Of a DNA stretch of 64,000 bases, positions 15,649 through 25,655 are shown piece after piece. Each line of letters opens with the position of its first letter. Within the stretch, counting starts at the first letter, position 1. A model generated the notes under the pieces. It did no database searches and was not told where the DNA came from. It was given only the letters and a program-made list of their open reading frames with translations. Origin of the DNA: Candidatus Zhuqueibacterota bacterium (GTDB lineage: Bacteria; Zhuqueibacterota; Zhuqueibacteria; Residuimicrobiales; Krinioviventaceae); the NCBI GenBank assembly GCA_016934825.1, contig JAFGSB010000150.1, positions 1 to 64,000 on the forward strand, written 5' to 3'. The translations under genes and the position numbers were made by a program.

Positions 15649-16887
15649 TTAATATCTCAGGCAATCGATCACATTTAATCTTGCCGCTCTCCGGGAAGGG
15701 AAATAACCGGCTAAAAATCCAATTATACTTAATATGCTGATAGATATAAAAGCAACTGATAATGACAACTCCGGGTGTCCGACATAATCCTCTATCGGCA
15801 ATAAGGATATGAGTTTGATCAATATGACGGCCAGTCCAAAACCGATTGCCGCGCCGATACCGATGATCATAAACGCCTCCATTATAAACTGACCCATAAT
15901 GTGTTTTCTCTTTGCGCCAATTGAGCGCTTGATTCCGATCTCGGTGGTCCGTTCCTGGACCACAACATACATAATATTGGCCAGCCCGATTCCGCCGACA
16001 ACCAATGTAATGGCGCCGATAATTCCTAAAAATATCTTGAATCCAAGCGTAAAATAATATATGAATTTATTCATTTCCGTTGTGTCCCAGATACCCAGCG
16101 CCTGCGTATCTTTCGGATCAAATTTAAATTTTTTGCCAAAAACCTGATATATTTTGGTCCTGACCAGGTCGGCGTCGCGGGGATCATTTAGTTTGTAAAC
16201 CATATTATTAATATATCTATGACCAAAAACAGACTCAAAAGTTGTATACGGTATAAAAACCCTGTTCTCATCCTGGGTGCTGTAAGATGAACTCTGAATT
16301 TTTTTCTTCAATACGCCGATTACCAAAAAAGGATTATCCCCGATAAAAACATATTTCCCGACCGCGTTTGTCTGCTCGCCGAATATCAAATCCTTAAGTT
16401 TATTACCGATAAAACAAACACGTTTGCGGTCTTTCATATCAAGATCGTTCAACCAGCGGCCTCCCGGTTCGGGGATTTGGTTTCGCATTTCACCGTATTC
16501 CGTGTTCTGACCGGATACATAGGTATAGTTGATCTTGTCACCGACGCGTATCGGGATCCCCCACCGCCCGTATTCGGGACTGATATACAAAATTTCACTG
16601 ATTTCGGAACGCAGCAATTCGACATCTTCCGCACGAAACCGCATGTACCGTTCCCGGCCATAACCCTCAAACGGTATACTGGTACGGCCCGGCCACATAA
16701 TCGCAATACCGTCTCCCATGCCGTGCATGTTTTTGCTCATGGATTTTTGTACGCCAACACCAAAGGCCAGCAGTAAAATGACCGTCATGGTCCCCCAGAT
16801 GATTCCGAACATGGTCATAAATGTCCTGGCTTTGTATTGACGAAGATAATAAAATATTTCCCGAAAGTTATCAGCAAGATGTTTCAT
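15649..16887 (-). CDS. MacB/FtsX-type ABC transporter permease (first of a pair)
   Basis: A 412-residue permease with the same plan as its neighbour: helix near residues 20-45, a MacB_PCD periplasmic domain, then an FtsX domain with QERTTEIGIKRSIGAKRKHI and the ending FPSRRAARLNVIDCLRY. A good ribosome site (AGGGA) precedes the ATG. It lies 8 bases after the membrane-fusion protein gene, so the three genes form one operon read right to left. Like its neighbour, it has no fused ATPase. Confidence 0.9.
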   Translation of the reverse strand: MKHLADNFREIFYYLRQYKARTFMTMFGIIWGTMTVILLLAFGVGVQKSMSKNMHGMGDGIAIMWPGRTSIPFEGYGRERYMRFRAEDVELLRSEISEILYISPEYGRWGIPIRVGDKINYTYVSGQNTEYGEMRNQIPEPGGRWLNDLDMKDRKRVCFIGNKLKDLIFGEQTNAVGKYVFIGDNPFLVIGVLKKKIQSSSYSTQDENRVFIPYTTFESVFGHRYINNMVYKLNDPRDADLVRTKIYQVFGKKFKFDPKDTQALGIWDTTEMNKFIYYFTLGFKIFLGIIGAITLVVGGIGLANIMYVVVQERTTEIGIKRSIGAKRKHIMGQFIMEAFMIIGIGAAIGFGLAVILIKLISLLPIEDYVGHPELSLSVAFISISILSIIGFLAGYFPSRRAARLNVIDCLRY

Positions 16888-16895
16888 TGTTTTCC

Positions 16896-17999
16896 CTAAA
16901 TAATTTCTTTTACTTTCTTTTCAAGCACCTCCTGGCCTTCTTCAAGACCGGAAACGACTTCAATGGTTATGGCGTCACTTAAACCGGTTTCAATATACTG
17001 TTCCTTTGTCTCTTCCTCCCCGACCGGCAGCATGACGAATGCTGAATCATTTCGGAATGTAACTACCCGTTCCGGGATCGATAATACACTGTCTTTTTTA
17101 GCGATAATAATATTGGCGTTGGCGGAAAATCCGGCCCTTAACACGGCGCCGTCGTTATTGTCAATGGCGATCTCTATCGGAAAAACGGTTGTATTGTCCT
17201 GTTTTTTCGCTTTTAACGAGATCAGGTATACATGACCGGTTACATTTTTACCGGGCAACGCGCCGACCTGAAGTTCGGCTTTCATTTCTTCTTTTATCTT
17301 GCCGACATCGATTTCATCCACCGTGCCCTTGAAGATCAAATTTTCCATGTTTGCCATTTTCATCAGTTCCGTACCGGCCTGGTAGGATGTCAATGGTACG
17401 ACCGGGTCACCCAGGTTCACGTTCTTTTCCAAAATAAAACCGGATATGGGCGCTTTGACCACAGTTTCAATATTGGTTTCGGCGATTTTTACTTTACCTT
17501 TTTCAATCAGGGCCAGACTTTCCTGGGCAATTTTGTGATGCAGTACGGATTGTTCATACTGTTGTTTAAGCGTTTCAAATTCCTGGGTAGACAATAGCCC
17601 TTTGTTCAGGAGCTCTTCTTTTCGGTTCATCTCACGCTTCAAAGTCTCAAGTTCAATTGACGCCATTTCAACATTACGTTTCGCCTGCGCCAGTTCAAGC
17701 GGGGTTGGGTCGGGATTGACTTCAAGCATTATATCGCCTTTATTAACAAAATCTCCCACATTCACAAACATTTTTCCGACAACACCGGACACTTTTGATT
17801 TCACCGCGATCTCGTTTAACGGTTCTATGGAACCGACCGCCAAAGCTTTATCTACAATGTCGGATTTTGTTACCTTGACCGTTTTAGCGGTTGTTTCTTT
17901 TTTATTCCCTTTTGACATAACCAGAACCGCGGAAAAAACGAATATGACAATAATGACTATAATCCATATTAATTTTTTCTTGGATTTACCCTTTTTCAT
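16896..17999 (-). CDS. Periplasmic adaptor (membrane-fusion) protein, MacA/HlyD type
   Basis: A 367-residue envelope protein. An N-terminal membrane anchor (residues about 8-30, after a lysine-rich start) is followed by a barrel-sandwich lipoyl half (SKVSGVVGKMFVNVGDFVNKG near 65-85). A coiled-coil hairpin at about 95-160 (KRNVEMASIELETLKREMNR) leads to the second lipoyl half with VVKAPISGFILEKNVNLGD, then a beta-barrel and the membrane-proximal domain to the end. GGAGGA precedes the ATG. It leads the operon with the two permeases, and would link them to an outer-membrane channel. No TolC-like gene is nearby. Confidence 0.93.
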   Translation of the reverse strand: MKKGKSKKKLIWIIVIIVIFVFSAVLVMSKGNKKETTAKTVKVTKSDIVDKALAVGSIEPLNEIAVKSKVSGVVGKMFVNVGDFVNKGDIMLEVNPDPTPLELAQAKRNVEMASIELETLKREMNRKEELLNKGLLSTQEFETLKQQYEQSVLHHKIAQESLALIEKGKVKIAETNIETVVKAPISGFILEKNVNLGDPVVPLTSYQAGTELMKMANMENLIFKGTVDEIDVGKIKEEMKAELQVGALPGKNVTGHVYLISLKAKKQDNTTVFPIEIAIDNNDGAVLRAGFSANANIIIAKKDSVLSIPERVVTFRNDSAFVMLPVGEEETKEQYIETGLSDAITIEVVSGLEEGQEVLEKKVKEII

Positions 18000-18135
18000 T
18001 AAATCCTCCGTTATATACTATTTAAATATTTTAAATTTTCAATGGAATCAACTACTTGCGATATACGCACGGAGAAAAATTTTGTTACAAAAAAATTAAA
18101 ATTTACATCTGTTTCGGCCATATTTTTCAAACACA

Positions 18136-18168
18136 ATCACCGGGGTCCGTTGACCGGACTCCGGTGAT
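18136..18168. repeat. CCGG-type dispersed palindrome, copy 2
   Basis: ATCACCGG (18136-18143) pairs with CCGGTGAT (18161-18168). Inside, GGTCCG and CGGACT flank the loop TTGA. It lies after the alcohol dehydrogenase gene (read right to left) and before the adaptor operon, so it could also act as the dehydrogenase 3' hairpin. Confidence 0.75.
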
Positions 18169-18224
18169 ATATTATATTTAAAAGGGGGGTATATGCAGTA
18201 ATTTTTATAAACAAATGGATAAGA

Positions 18225-19379
18225 TTATGCCGCCAGGGAGAATATTTCCTCAACCTGTTTTGCCGTTATAATGCCGCGTTCGCCAAGTTTTGAGCCGCGG
18301 TTACGCAGTTGTTCGACCGCCTTTTTGCAATCCTCGGGAGTGAGATCGACATCTCCGAGAGTGGTCGGGATGTCAAGACCCCTGAAAAAGTCGATTGTTT
18401 TTTGAATAGCCGCGTCTATCGCTTTATTATCATCGGATGTTTGCACGTCCCATACCCGACGGGCGTATTGGGCCAGTTTAGCGCCTTTTTGTTGCCGCTG
18501 GTGTTTCCAAACTGCCGGCATGATAATAGCCAGTGTTCTGGCGTGATCGATATTGTACAGCGCGGTCAGCTCGTGCCCGATCATGTGCGTGGCCCAATCC
18601 TGCGGCACACCCTGACCGATGAGCCCGTTCAGCGCCATAGTCGCGGCCCACATAATATTGGCCCGGACCTCGTAATTTTTCGGGTCCGTCATGACCTTTT
18701 GTCCTTCTTCGATCAGTGTTTTCAATATTCCCTCGGCAAATCTGTCCTGCACCGGCGAATTGACGTCATAGGTCATATATTGCTCCATAACATGGACAAA
18801 CGCGTCCACAACGCCGTTGGCCACCTGGCTTTCCGGAAGCGAGTAGGTAGTTTCCGGATCGAGGATAGAAAATACCGGGGAAACCTGTTCACTGGAAAAG
18901 GCCAGTTTCTCGCCGGTTTTACTGCGGGAAATAACCGCGTTGGTGTTCATTTCCGATCCGGTTGCCGGCAGGGTCAACACACATCCCAGCGGTACGGCGG
19001 ATTTAATTTTAGCGTTTTTTGTCAATATGTCCCAGGATTCCGGCCCTTCAAATTTGGCCGCCGCGGCAATAAATTTGACCGCGTCCAACACGGAGCCGCC
19101 GCCCACAGAGAGGATAAAATCGATCTTTTCGTCTTTTACGACTTTTACGGCACGCATGCAGGTATCGTATTGCGGATTCGGTTCGATACCCGCGAATTCG
19201 ACGACCGAATATCCTTTCAGGGCTTTGACGACCTGGTCATAAACACCGTTCTTTTTTATTGAACCGCCGCCGTATGCCAGCAATATCTTTTTATCTTTTG
19301 TTATCAGATCGGATAATTTACCGATTGTGCCTTTTCCGAAAACAATTTTTACCGGATTCCGGTACTCGAAATTTTGCAT
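18225..19379 (-). CDS. Iron-containing alcohol dehydrogenase (YqhD / butanol dehydrogenase type)
   Basis: A 384-residue NAD(P)H-dependent group III alcohol dehydrogenase that reduces aldehydes to alcohols. QNFEYRNPVKIVFGKGTI is the typical opening, and LSVGGGSVLDAVKFIA (near residue 95) is the nucleotide-binding motif. LPATGSEMN follows. The metal ligands fall in VVDAFVHVMEQY (Asp and His near 195-200), HMIGHELTALY (near 265) and DHARTLAII (near 280). Length and order match YqhD/Bdh enzymes. It appears to be a single gene, with a GGAG site about 11 bases before the ATG. The physiological substrate is not known. Confidence 0.93.
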   Translation of the reverse strand: MQNFEYRNPVKIVFGKGTIGKLSDLITKDKKILLAYGGGSIKKNGVYDQVVKALKGYSVVEFAGIEPNPQYDTCMRAVKVVKDEKIDFILSVGGGSVLDAVKFIAAAAKFEGPESWDILTKNAKIKSAVPLGCVLTLPATGSEMNTNAVISRSKTGEKLAFSSEQVSPVFSILDPETTYSLPESQVANGVVDAFVHVMEQYMTYDVNSPVQDRFAEGILKTLIEEGQKVMTDPKNYEVRANIMWAATMALNGLIGQGVPQDWATHMIGHELTALYNIDHARTLAIIMPAVWKHQRQQKGAKLAQYARRVWDVQTSDDNKAIDAAIQKTIDFFRGLDIPTTLGDVDLTPEDCKKAVEQLRNRGSKLGERGIITAKQVEEIFSLAA

Positions 19380-19613
19380 AATGATATGTACTCCTTATCT
19401 TTAATATACAATTCGCTCATATTTCAATATTGTTTTTTTAATACCATGAATAATAAAAATATTTAAAATAATTCAGTAAAGCAAACATTAGTTAAATATA
19501 TTTTATGGGAATATTGAAAGACTGGCAGAAAACACGTATTACACACCCCGGAGGAATGCGCAAGAAATATAAACAAGAGTAAGATGTCCGACGCTATGGA
19601 CCCCGAGTAGCAT

Positions 19614-19693
19614 GTAGAGTACGCCTCGGCGCACCTTATATATGCGGGTTGAATTACTCTAATTATCTAATGGTGCGCTAAAGCACACCCTAC
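19614..19693. repeat. REP pair (BIME-like) 1
   Basis: Two palindromes facing each other: a GCC-TCGG-CGC hairpin on the left and GGTGCGCTAAAGCACACC on the right, about 40 AT-rich bases apart. Its left arm is slightly degraded. It is colinear along its whole 80 bases with the copy at 20522-20601. Confidence 0.8.
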
Positions 19694-19855
19694 TTTTTCT
19701 ACTTTTTACTTGCACAAATTCTGATTTATCTTATCTTTAATAATAACAACTCTTCATAATATAGGGTGGATTCGGGCAATTTTCTCTTTGCTGTTCAATA
19801 CGATTGGAATTTTTATCCTAATTTATATAGGAAAAAAAATGACCAGTAAGATAAG

Positions 19856-19925
19856 GTAGGGTGCGCCAAGGCACACCTACATGTGTGGCTCTGATTATTT
19901 GGTGGTGCGCTAAAGCACACCCTAC
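19856..19925. repeat. REP pair (BIME-like) 2
   Basis: It starts GTAGGGTGCGCC and ends GCACACCCTAC, so the unit ends are inverted copies of each other. Each half is itself a small hairpin (GGTGCGCCAAGGCACACC and GGTGCGCTAAAGCACACC). It ends 46 bases before the RAYT start codon. Confidence 0.85.
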
Positions 19926-19970
19926 TTTTAAATAATAACAAAAAATTTAACCAAAACATAGAGGGGAAAA

Positions 19971-20525
19971 ATGCCTGATTATATTCGTGTAAAAATCGAG
20001 GGCGGCACCTATTTTTTCACGGTGGTCACGTATAATCGCCAACCCGTATTCAATGATCCACATGCGCGGGAATTATTAAAAAAATCAATTAATAATACAA
20101 GACGAAAATATTCTTTTAAAATAATTGCAATATGTTTAATGCCGGACCATATTCATTGTATCTGGCAATTGCCGCCGGGTGATTTTGATTATTCATTGAG
20201 ATGGAGAAGCATTAAAGGTTTATTCACCCGGGAATATTGTCTTGATAAAAAAAATCCTCCTGAGAAAAACCCATCCCGAACAAAAAGACGTGAAAGGTAT
20301 GTTTGGCAGCGTCGTTTTTGGGAACACACCATTCGGAATGAAAAAGATTTGTATACACATATTGATTATATTCATTACAATCCGGTTAAACATGGATATG
20401 TAAAAAATCCGTTGGATTGGCCGTGGTCAAGTGTTCATAAATTTGTGGAATTGGGATTATATGATGATTTATTGAACGAAAATATTTTTATGAAATTAAA
20501 TAATAAAAATTATATGGGTGAGTAG
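19971..20525 (+). CDS. REP-associated tyrosine transposase (RAYT, Y1/HUH family)
   Basis: A 184-residue single-strand DNA transposase of the Y1_Tnp group. The HUH metal motif is in LMPDHIHCIWQLP (near residue 58-70). The catalytic tyrosine lies in the helix HIDYIHYNPVKHGYV (near 132-146). The N-terminal block GGTYFFTVVTYNRQPVF and the ending DWPWSSVHKF are classic RAYT features. It is flanked on both sides by REP pairs, and its stop overlaps the first bases of the right-hand pair. RAYTs are domesticated relatives of IS200/IS605 transposases thought to move or maintain REP sequences. The frame is intact, so it may be active. Confidence 0.95.
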   Translation: MPDYIRVKIEGGTYFFTVVTYNRQPVFNDPHARELLKKSINNTRRKYSFKIIAICLMPDHIHCIWQLPPGDFDYSLRWRSIKGLFTREYCLDKKNPPEKNPSRTKRRERYVWQRRFWEHTIRNEKDLYTHIDYIHYNPVKHGYVKNPLDWPWSSVHKFVELGLYDDLLNENIFMKLNNKNYMGE

Positions 20526-20601
20526 GGTGCGCCTCGGCGCACCTTATATGTGCGGGTTAAATTATTCAAATTATTGGGTGGTGCGCTAAGGCACACCCTA
20601 C
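20522..20601. repeat. REP pair (BIME-like) 3
   Basis: GTAGGGTGCGCC at the left and GGCACACCCTAC at the right, with hairpins GGTGCGCCTCGGCGCACC and GGTGCGCTAAGGCACACC. It is the best-preserved copy and begins within the RAYT stop codon region. Confidence 0.9.
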
Positions 20602-20645
20602 ATTTACGACTAAAACACACTACATTGCGGCCTTAATTATTGAAT

Positions 20646-20667
20646 GGTGCGCTGATGCGCACCCTAC
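20646..20667. repeat. Single REP palindrome 4
   Basis: A lone REP hairpin, GGTGCGC (20646-20652) against GCGCACC (20657-20663) with loop TGAT, followed by CTAC. The left partner expected near 20616-20630 is degraded (CTACATTGCGGCC). Confidence 0.8.
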
Positions 20668-20820
20668 AACTGAAACACACTCTAAACCTTTATGCGATGC
20701 GGTTATGAAGGATATTTTTGAAAGCGAGTCTATCGACTCGCAGCCGTCCATAAAGGAACGGCACTCCATACTATTCCCTTTGCGTCCTTGTGGTTAGTGA
20801 TTATAGCCCCTGTCCTGTTT

Positions 20821-21474
20821 TCAAAACTGCAGCCAGATCTTAACCGCAAACGCGTGAATGGTGGTCCACTCGTCTTTTTTATTTGATAACTGGAAAACAT
20901 AATTGATGTCCGGCGAGATGTACCCGTACTTCAATTTTACCCCGGCTCGCATCCGGTTTAAATAAAATGTATTTGTGTTCAGATTGACAAATATTTCGTC
21001 GTTGATATAGGCTTCCGATAACAATTTGTGATTTCTGAACGGATATTTGACCTGTGTCCTGAATTTGTAAACCGGAATATTTTCAGAATTTTCTATCAAT
21101 CGGTATTCCAGTTTTTGCCTGGCTGACAGTTCCACCCGTGGAATATAATATTTAAAATTAACACTTAGAACCGGTTTCTGTTCTTTACGCCATTCGGTTC
21201 CGGATCTGGTCTGCCCCCGCCAGTATTCCACACTCAGTTGCAGCCAGTGGGCCGCATCATAATTTGCGGCGAATGTCACCTTGTCAAAATTTTTAAAATG
21301 AACGCCGGTTTCATATCGTATTTCTTTATCAAATGCCAGTTCAAAATTCGGATACAACTTTTTACTCAATCCTATCCCTTCCCAAACCTGATGATCCATC
21401 GTATCCGATGCTTTTGAGTAACTGACAATACTAAAAAAAATCAAAATCACAATAGAGAGAAGTGTTGTTTTCAA
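20821..21474 (-). CDS. DUF2490 family outer-membrane beta-barrel protein
   Basis: A 217-residue exported protein with a signal peptide (residues 1-22, ending SYSKA). The remainder is alternating hydrophobic and polar strands, typical of a DUF2490 barrel: DHQVWEGIGLSKKL near the start, then ARQKLEYRLIEN and YKFRTQVKYPF in the middle. It ends in FAVKIWLQF, an aromatic terminal strand suited to the BAM machinery. The start is TTG, with AGGA 7 bases before it. It probably sits in the outer membrane; function unknown. Confidence 0.8.
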   Translation of the reverse strand: MKTTLLSIVILIFFSIVSYSKASDTMDHQVWEGIGLSKKLYPNFELAFDKEIRYETGVHFKNFDKVTFAANYDAAHWLQLSVEYWRGQTRSGTEWRKEQKPVLSVNFKYYIPRVELSARQKLEYRLIENSENIPVYKFRTQVKYPFRNHKLLSEAYINDEIFVNLNTNTFYLNRMRAGVKLKYGYISPDINYVFQLSNKKDEWTTIHAFAVKIWLQF

Positions 21475-21560
21475 TTCTGTTATCCTGTATGAAAATGATT
21501 AGCGTAAGAAACGTGTTTATCTTTTCACAAATAACCTTTTATACCAGTTATCTTTGCTGT

Positions 21561-24413
21561 TTACTGTTTGACATTCGTTTTCAGTTTGTTTTTCTGGAAT
21601 TCCTTGAATAAAAACTGACCTGTGAAGGACGAATTGACCCGGGCGATCTCCTCCGGCGTACCGGCGGCGATGATACAGCCGCCGTCATCGCCCCCCTCGG
21701 GACCGAGATCGATTATATAATCGGCCGTCTTGATCACATCCAACTGGTGTTCGATGACCACGACCGTATTACCGCGATCTACCAGGGTATTTAAAACGTT
21801 CAGCAGCATTTTGATGTCCTCAAAATGCAAGCCGGTTGTGGGTTCGTCAAGAATATAAATCGTTTTGCCGGTGCTCCTTTTCGAAAGTTCCGTAGCCAGT
21901 TTGACCCGCTGTGCCTCGCCGCCCGACAGGGTTGTTGCCTGCTGTCCCAGCTTGATGTATCCCAAACCCACATCATACAGGGTTTGCAGTTTGTTACGAA
22001 TGGACGGAATTTTTTTGAAAAATTCAAGCGCCTGGGAAACGGTCATATCCAGCACATCGGCAATGGATTTGCCTTTATATTTAACTTCAAGCGTTTCACG
22101 GTTGTAACGTTTGCCCTTGCAGACTTCGCAGGTTACATATACATCGGGTAAAAAGTGCATTTCGATTTTGATAATACCGTCGCCCTCACAGGCCTCACAC
22201 CTGCCGCCCTTGACGTTAAAGCTGAACCTTCCTGGCTTGTAGCCGTGAATTTTCGATTCCGGCAATTGCGCGAACAGGTCCCGTATGTGGGTAAACACAC
22301 CGGTATAAGTCGCCGGGTTCGAACGCGGCGTCCGCCCGATGGGCGACTGGTCGATATCGATCACCTTGTCCACATGTTCGAGACCTTCGATAGAGTCATA
22401 AGGCAGCGGATTTTCTTTGCTGTTATAAAAATGTTTCTGCAAAATACGGTACAACGTTTCATTGATCAGCGACGATTTGCCGCTGCCCGAAACGCCGGTT
22501 ACGCAGACAAACAATCCAAGCGGAATTTCCAATTCAACTTTTTTAAGATTATTGCCGGATGCGCCGCCAAGCACAAGTTTCGCCCCGTTGCCGTTTCTGC
22601 GGCTCTCCGGGAGCGGGATGTATTTAATCCCGGTTAGGTACTGCCCGGTAATCGAATCCGGGCATTCGGCCACCTGCCGCGGGGTTCCCACGGCAACCAC
22701 CCGCCCGCCGTGTTCTCCGGCGCCGGGACCGAGATCAACCAGATAATCGGCATGTTCAATCGTCTCCTGGTCATGCTCGACGACAATAACGGTATTGCCG
22801 AGGTCGCGTAATTTTATCAGGGTATCGATAAGCCTTTTATTATCTCTCTGATGCAGACCGATAGACGGTTCATCAAGAATATACAACACGCCGACAAGCT
22901 GGGAACCGATCTGCGTAGCCAATCGAATCCGCTGCGCTTCGCCTCCGGACAATGTGCCGGCGGCCCGGTCCAGTGTCAGATAATCCAACCCGACATTTTT
23001 GAGGAAACCCAGTCTCTCCCGGATCTCTTTTAAAATCTGGTGCGCGATTTGTTGTTCCCTTGCCGTGAGTTTGATTTTCGTAAAAAAATTCTCCGATTGT
23101 TTGATGGACATGGCCGACACGTCCTGAATGGCGTATTTGCCCAATCGGACCGCTCTTGCTTCGGGTCTCAGCCGTGCGCCGTTGCAGTCAGGACACGGTA
23201 CCATGTTCATAAATTTTTCGATCCATTCCCGGATACCCGACGAATCGGTCTGGTGATAACGACGTTCAAGGTTTCTGATAACGCCTTCGAATTTATGCCT
23301 GAAAACCCCTTCATGCGACCCCGTCCGTGATTTATAATCAAATTCGATTTGTTCATTTGTGCCGAATAATAAAGCATGCCGGCATTCCGGTGATAATTTT
23401 TCATAGGGTGTATTAATATCATAACCGAATTTTTCAACCACACCTTTGGCCAGAGTGATATACCACCCCTCTCGCAACTGGCCCCACGGCACCAAAGCCC
23501 CCTGACTGAGCGATAACGTCTTGTCCGGCACGACCAGATCGGGCTGGATTTCCATTTTAGTGCCCAGACCGTTGCATGTCGGACAGGCCCCGTAAGGAGA
23601 GTTAAACGAAAACATTCGCGGGGCGAGCTCCTCGTAGGATATACCGCAGTCGATACACGCAAAGTTTTCGCTAAAGAGCTGTTCCTCTTTTCCGATAATA
23701 TCCGCAAGCAAAATCCCGCCGCCCAGTCCCAGCGCGGTCTCCACCGAGTCCGTTAACCGGGAACTTATATCCGGTTTTACTATTAACCGGTCAACAATAA
23801 CTTCAATATTGTGCTTTTTATTCTTATCCAGTATGATATCCGATTCCAGATCAAGCGTTTCCCCATCCACACGCACACGTACGTACCCATCACGTTTTGC
23901 TTCCGCGAAAACATCCTTATATTCGCCCTTCCTGCCCCGGACAATCGGCGCCAGCACATGTATTTTGATCCCCTCGGGCTGCTCCAGAATCCGGTCAACT
24001 ATTTGCTGAACGGTTTGCCGTTCAATCTTTTTACCGCAATTGTAACAATATGGCGTACCGATTCGGCTGAACAGCAGCCGCAGGTAATCGTAAATTTCCG
24101 TTACGGTACCCACGGTGGAACGGGGATTCCGCCCCGTTGTTTTTTGTTCGATGGATATCGCGGGAGAAAGCCCTTCGATATAATCAACATCCGGTTTTTC
24201 CATTAGCCCCAAAAACTGACGTGCGTACGCCGATAGCGATTCAACATAGCGCCGCTGACCTTCCGCGTAAATTGTATCGAACGCAAGGGATGATTTACCG
24301 GAGCCCGACAATCCGGTAATGACGACAAGCTTGTCCCTGGGGATCTCCAGGTTTATGTTTTTCAGATTGTGCTCTCTTGCACCTCTGATAATGATTTTAT
24401 TTTTTTCCGACAT
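21561..24413 (-). CDS. uvrA: UvrA, excinuclease ABC subunit A
   Basis: A 950-residue ATPase that recognises bulky DNA lesions and loads UvrB in nucleotide excision repair. It has two ABC modules: the first Walker A is [14 protein letters not shown] (near residue 31) and the second [13 protein letters not shown] (near 640). Both signature motifs are present ([12 protein letters not shown] near 488 and [12 protein letters not shown] near 830). Zinc knuckles are CYNCGK and the CIDCG/CPTCNG pair in the first half, and CEACEGDG with [10 protein letters not shown] in the second. Length is normal. No uvrB or uvrC is next to it; uvrA standing alone is common. Confidence 0.98.
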   Translation of the reverse strand: MSEKNKIIIRGAREHNLKNINLEIPRDKLVVITGLSGSGKSSLAFDTIYAEGQRRYVESLSAYARQFLGLMEKPDVDYIEGLSPAISIEQKTTGRNPRSTVGTVTEIYDYLRLLFSRIGTPYCYNCGKKIERQTVQQIVDRILEQPEGIKIHVLAPIVRGRKGEYKDVFAEAKRDGYVRVRVDGETLDLESDIILDKNKKHNIEVIVDRLIVKPDISSRLTDSVETALGLGGGILLADIIGKEEQLFSENFACIDCGISYEELAPRMFSFNSPYGACPTCNGLGTKMEIQPDLVVPDKTLSLSQGALVPWGQLREGWYITLAKGVVEKFGYDINTPYEKLSPECRHALLFGTNEQIEFDYKSRTGSHEGVFRHKFEGVIRNLERRYHQTDSSGIREWIEKFMNMVPCPDCNGARLRPEARAVRLGKYAIQDVSAMSIKQSENFFTKIKLTAREQQIAHQILKEIRERLGFLKNVGLDYLTLDRAAGTLSGGEAQRIRLATQIGSQLVGVLYILDEPSIGLHQRDNKRLIDTLIKLRDLGNTVIVVEHDQETIEHADYLVDLGPGAGEHGGRVVAVGTPRQVAECPDSITGQYLTGIKYIPLPESRRNGNGAKLVLGGASGNNLKKVELEIPLGLFVCVTGVSGSGKSSLINETLYRILQKHFYNSKENPLPYDSIEGLEHVDKVIDIDQSPIGRTPRSNPATYTGVFTHIRDLFAQLPESKIHGYKPGRFSFNVKGGRCEACEGDGIIKIEMHFLPDVYVTCEVCKGKRYNRETLEVKYKGKSIADVLDMTVSQALEFFKKIPSIRNKLQTLYDVGLGYIKLGQQATTLSGGEAQRVKLATELSKRSTGKTIYILDEPTTGLHFEDIKMLLNVLNTLVDRGNTVVVIEHQLDVIKTADYIIDLGPEGGDDGGCIIAAGTPEEIARVNSSFTGQFLFKEFQKNKLKTNVKQ

Positions 24414-24508
24414 ATTAATAATTGAATTTTACTCCATTTTTCTAAACTGTAAATATAATTATCCAATATCTTAGATAAAAGAAAAATGTATTTTTTCAAA
24501 AAAAACAT

Positions 24509-24537
24509 TTGACATTTTTATAAAAAAACAATAGAAT
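24509..24537 (+). promoter_or_regulatory. Near-consensus sigma-70 promoter for the TPR gene
   Basis: TTGACA (24509-24514), a 17-base spacer, and TAGAAT (24532-24537). The start codon lies about 45 bases after the -10 box, preceded by a GGGAGAGAGG ribosome site. Few promoters here are this close to consensus. Confidence 0.7.
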
Positions 24538-24580
24538 AATGAAATTCATTCATTTTTAATTTAAATCCGGGAGAGAGGTC

Positions 24581-25351
24581 ATGAAAAAATTAGTCGCGGT
24601 TCTCTTTGTTCTTGTTGTCTGTGCTTATGCACAGGAAAGTATTGATACGACTTTTGCCGAATACATGCAAAAGGGTGATGAGGCATATGACAATTATGAT
24701 AATGAAACGGCACTGCAAAATTACCTGCTGGCCTATCAGGCGGACACCACAAATTGTGATGCAGCATGGAAAGTATCCCGCGGTTATGTCGATGTTGGAG
24801 AATTTGCGGAAAAAGATAAACAGGAGGAATATTATACCGAAGGTGAAAAATTTGCCCGTTTGGCTATAATAAAATGTCCGGATAATGCAGATGCGCATCT
24901 TTCCTTGGCTGTCGCCGTGGGGCGTGTGGCTTTAATTTCCGGCAAGAAAAAACAGGTTCAACTGTCCGCGGTTGTCAAAGAAGAATCGCTCAAAGCTCTT
25001 GAACTCGATCCGAACAAGGATATTGCCCATCATGTCCTGGCCCGCTGGCACCGTAAAGTAGCTAATTTGGGCGGAATACAAAAAACCTTTGCAAAAATTT
25101 TATACGGTGGTTTACCTGACGCCAGCAATGAAAAATCCGTTGAACATTTCCAAAAAGCCATAGACCTGAATCCCACATATATTAACCATCATCTTGAACT
25201 GGGATTAACCTATGAAGAAATGGATGAATGGGAACTGGCCAAAGCCGAATACGAAAAAGTTGCAGAGTTACCGATCAGCACTTCGGATGATGAGGATCAT
25301 AAAAAAACAGCGGCCGAACGTCTGCTGGAAGTAAACAAAAAAATAAAATAA
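24581..25351 (+). CDS. Exported tetratricopeptide-repeat protein
   Basis: A 256-residue secreted or periplasmic protein. A signal peptide spans residues 1-18 (KKLVAVLFVLVVCAYAQ). Helical TPR units follow: near 25-60 (GDEAYDNYDNETALQNYLLA), 85-120, and 185-235 (NPTYINHHLELGLTYEEMDE). The plan matches the RMD1-like TPR proteins of Bacteroidota-type bacteria. Such proteins are scaffolds for protein contacts, perhaps at the envelope. It is divergent from uvrA and has its own strong promoter. Confidence 0.85.
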   Translation: MKKLVAVLFVLVVCAYAQESIDTTFAEYMQKGDEAYDNYDNETALQNYLLAYQADTTNCDAAWKVSRGYVDVGEFAEKDKQEEYYTEGEKFARLAIIKCPDNADAHLSLAVAVGRVALISGKKKQVQLSAVVKEESLKALELDPNKDIAHHVLARWHRKVANLGGIQKTFAKILYGGLPDASNEKSVEHFQKAIDLNPTYINHHLELGLTYEEMDEWELAKAEYEKVAELPISTSDDEDHKKTAAERLLEVNKKIK

Positions 25352-25467
25352 TCTGACGATATAGGCGTATTTTCATAATTATAAAGATTGATATATAAAA
25401 AATAATTGTAATAATTAAAATAATTGTTTAATTTCCCTTGTGTTGAATTATTTATCAGATTGCTTGC

Positions 25468-25486
25468 GTATCCGTTGACCGGATAC
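25468..25486. repeat. CCGG-type dispersed palindrome, copy 3
   Basis: GTATCCG (25468-25474) pairs with CGGATAC (25480-25486) around the loop TTGAC, with outer ATCAGAT repeats at about 25454 and 25493. It is a variant of the copies at 10411, 18136 and 57166. Confidence 0.6.
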
Positions 25487-25655
25487 CGGAGATCAGATTT
25501 CGTAAGGCTGTAGATGGATTTTTTCGTTTCAAGACATCCTGTGATCAAAAGAATATGATAACATATCTAAAGAATGACTACTGAATAACAAATCCAGGTT
25601 CGCGATTTGAAATGCATTTGATTATTTTAAAAGTAAATTTGAAACGTATCCGCAC

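Larger units (their letters stand above)
19380..19970. other. Intergenic region carrying REP-type pairs
   Basis: About 590 bases with no gene. It holds two inverted REP pairs (19614-19693 and 19856-19925) just upstream of the RAYT gene. The remainder is AT-rich, with the presumed alcohol dehydrogenase promoter at its left end. Confidence 0.6.

Noticed and set aside
19971-20525. RAYT gene as part of an IS200/IS605 element with tnpB
   Set aside because: No tnpB or element ends are present; the flanking REP pairs and the RAYT-specific motifs favour a REP-linked domesticated transposase.
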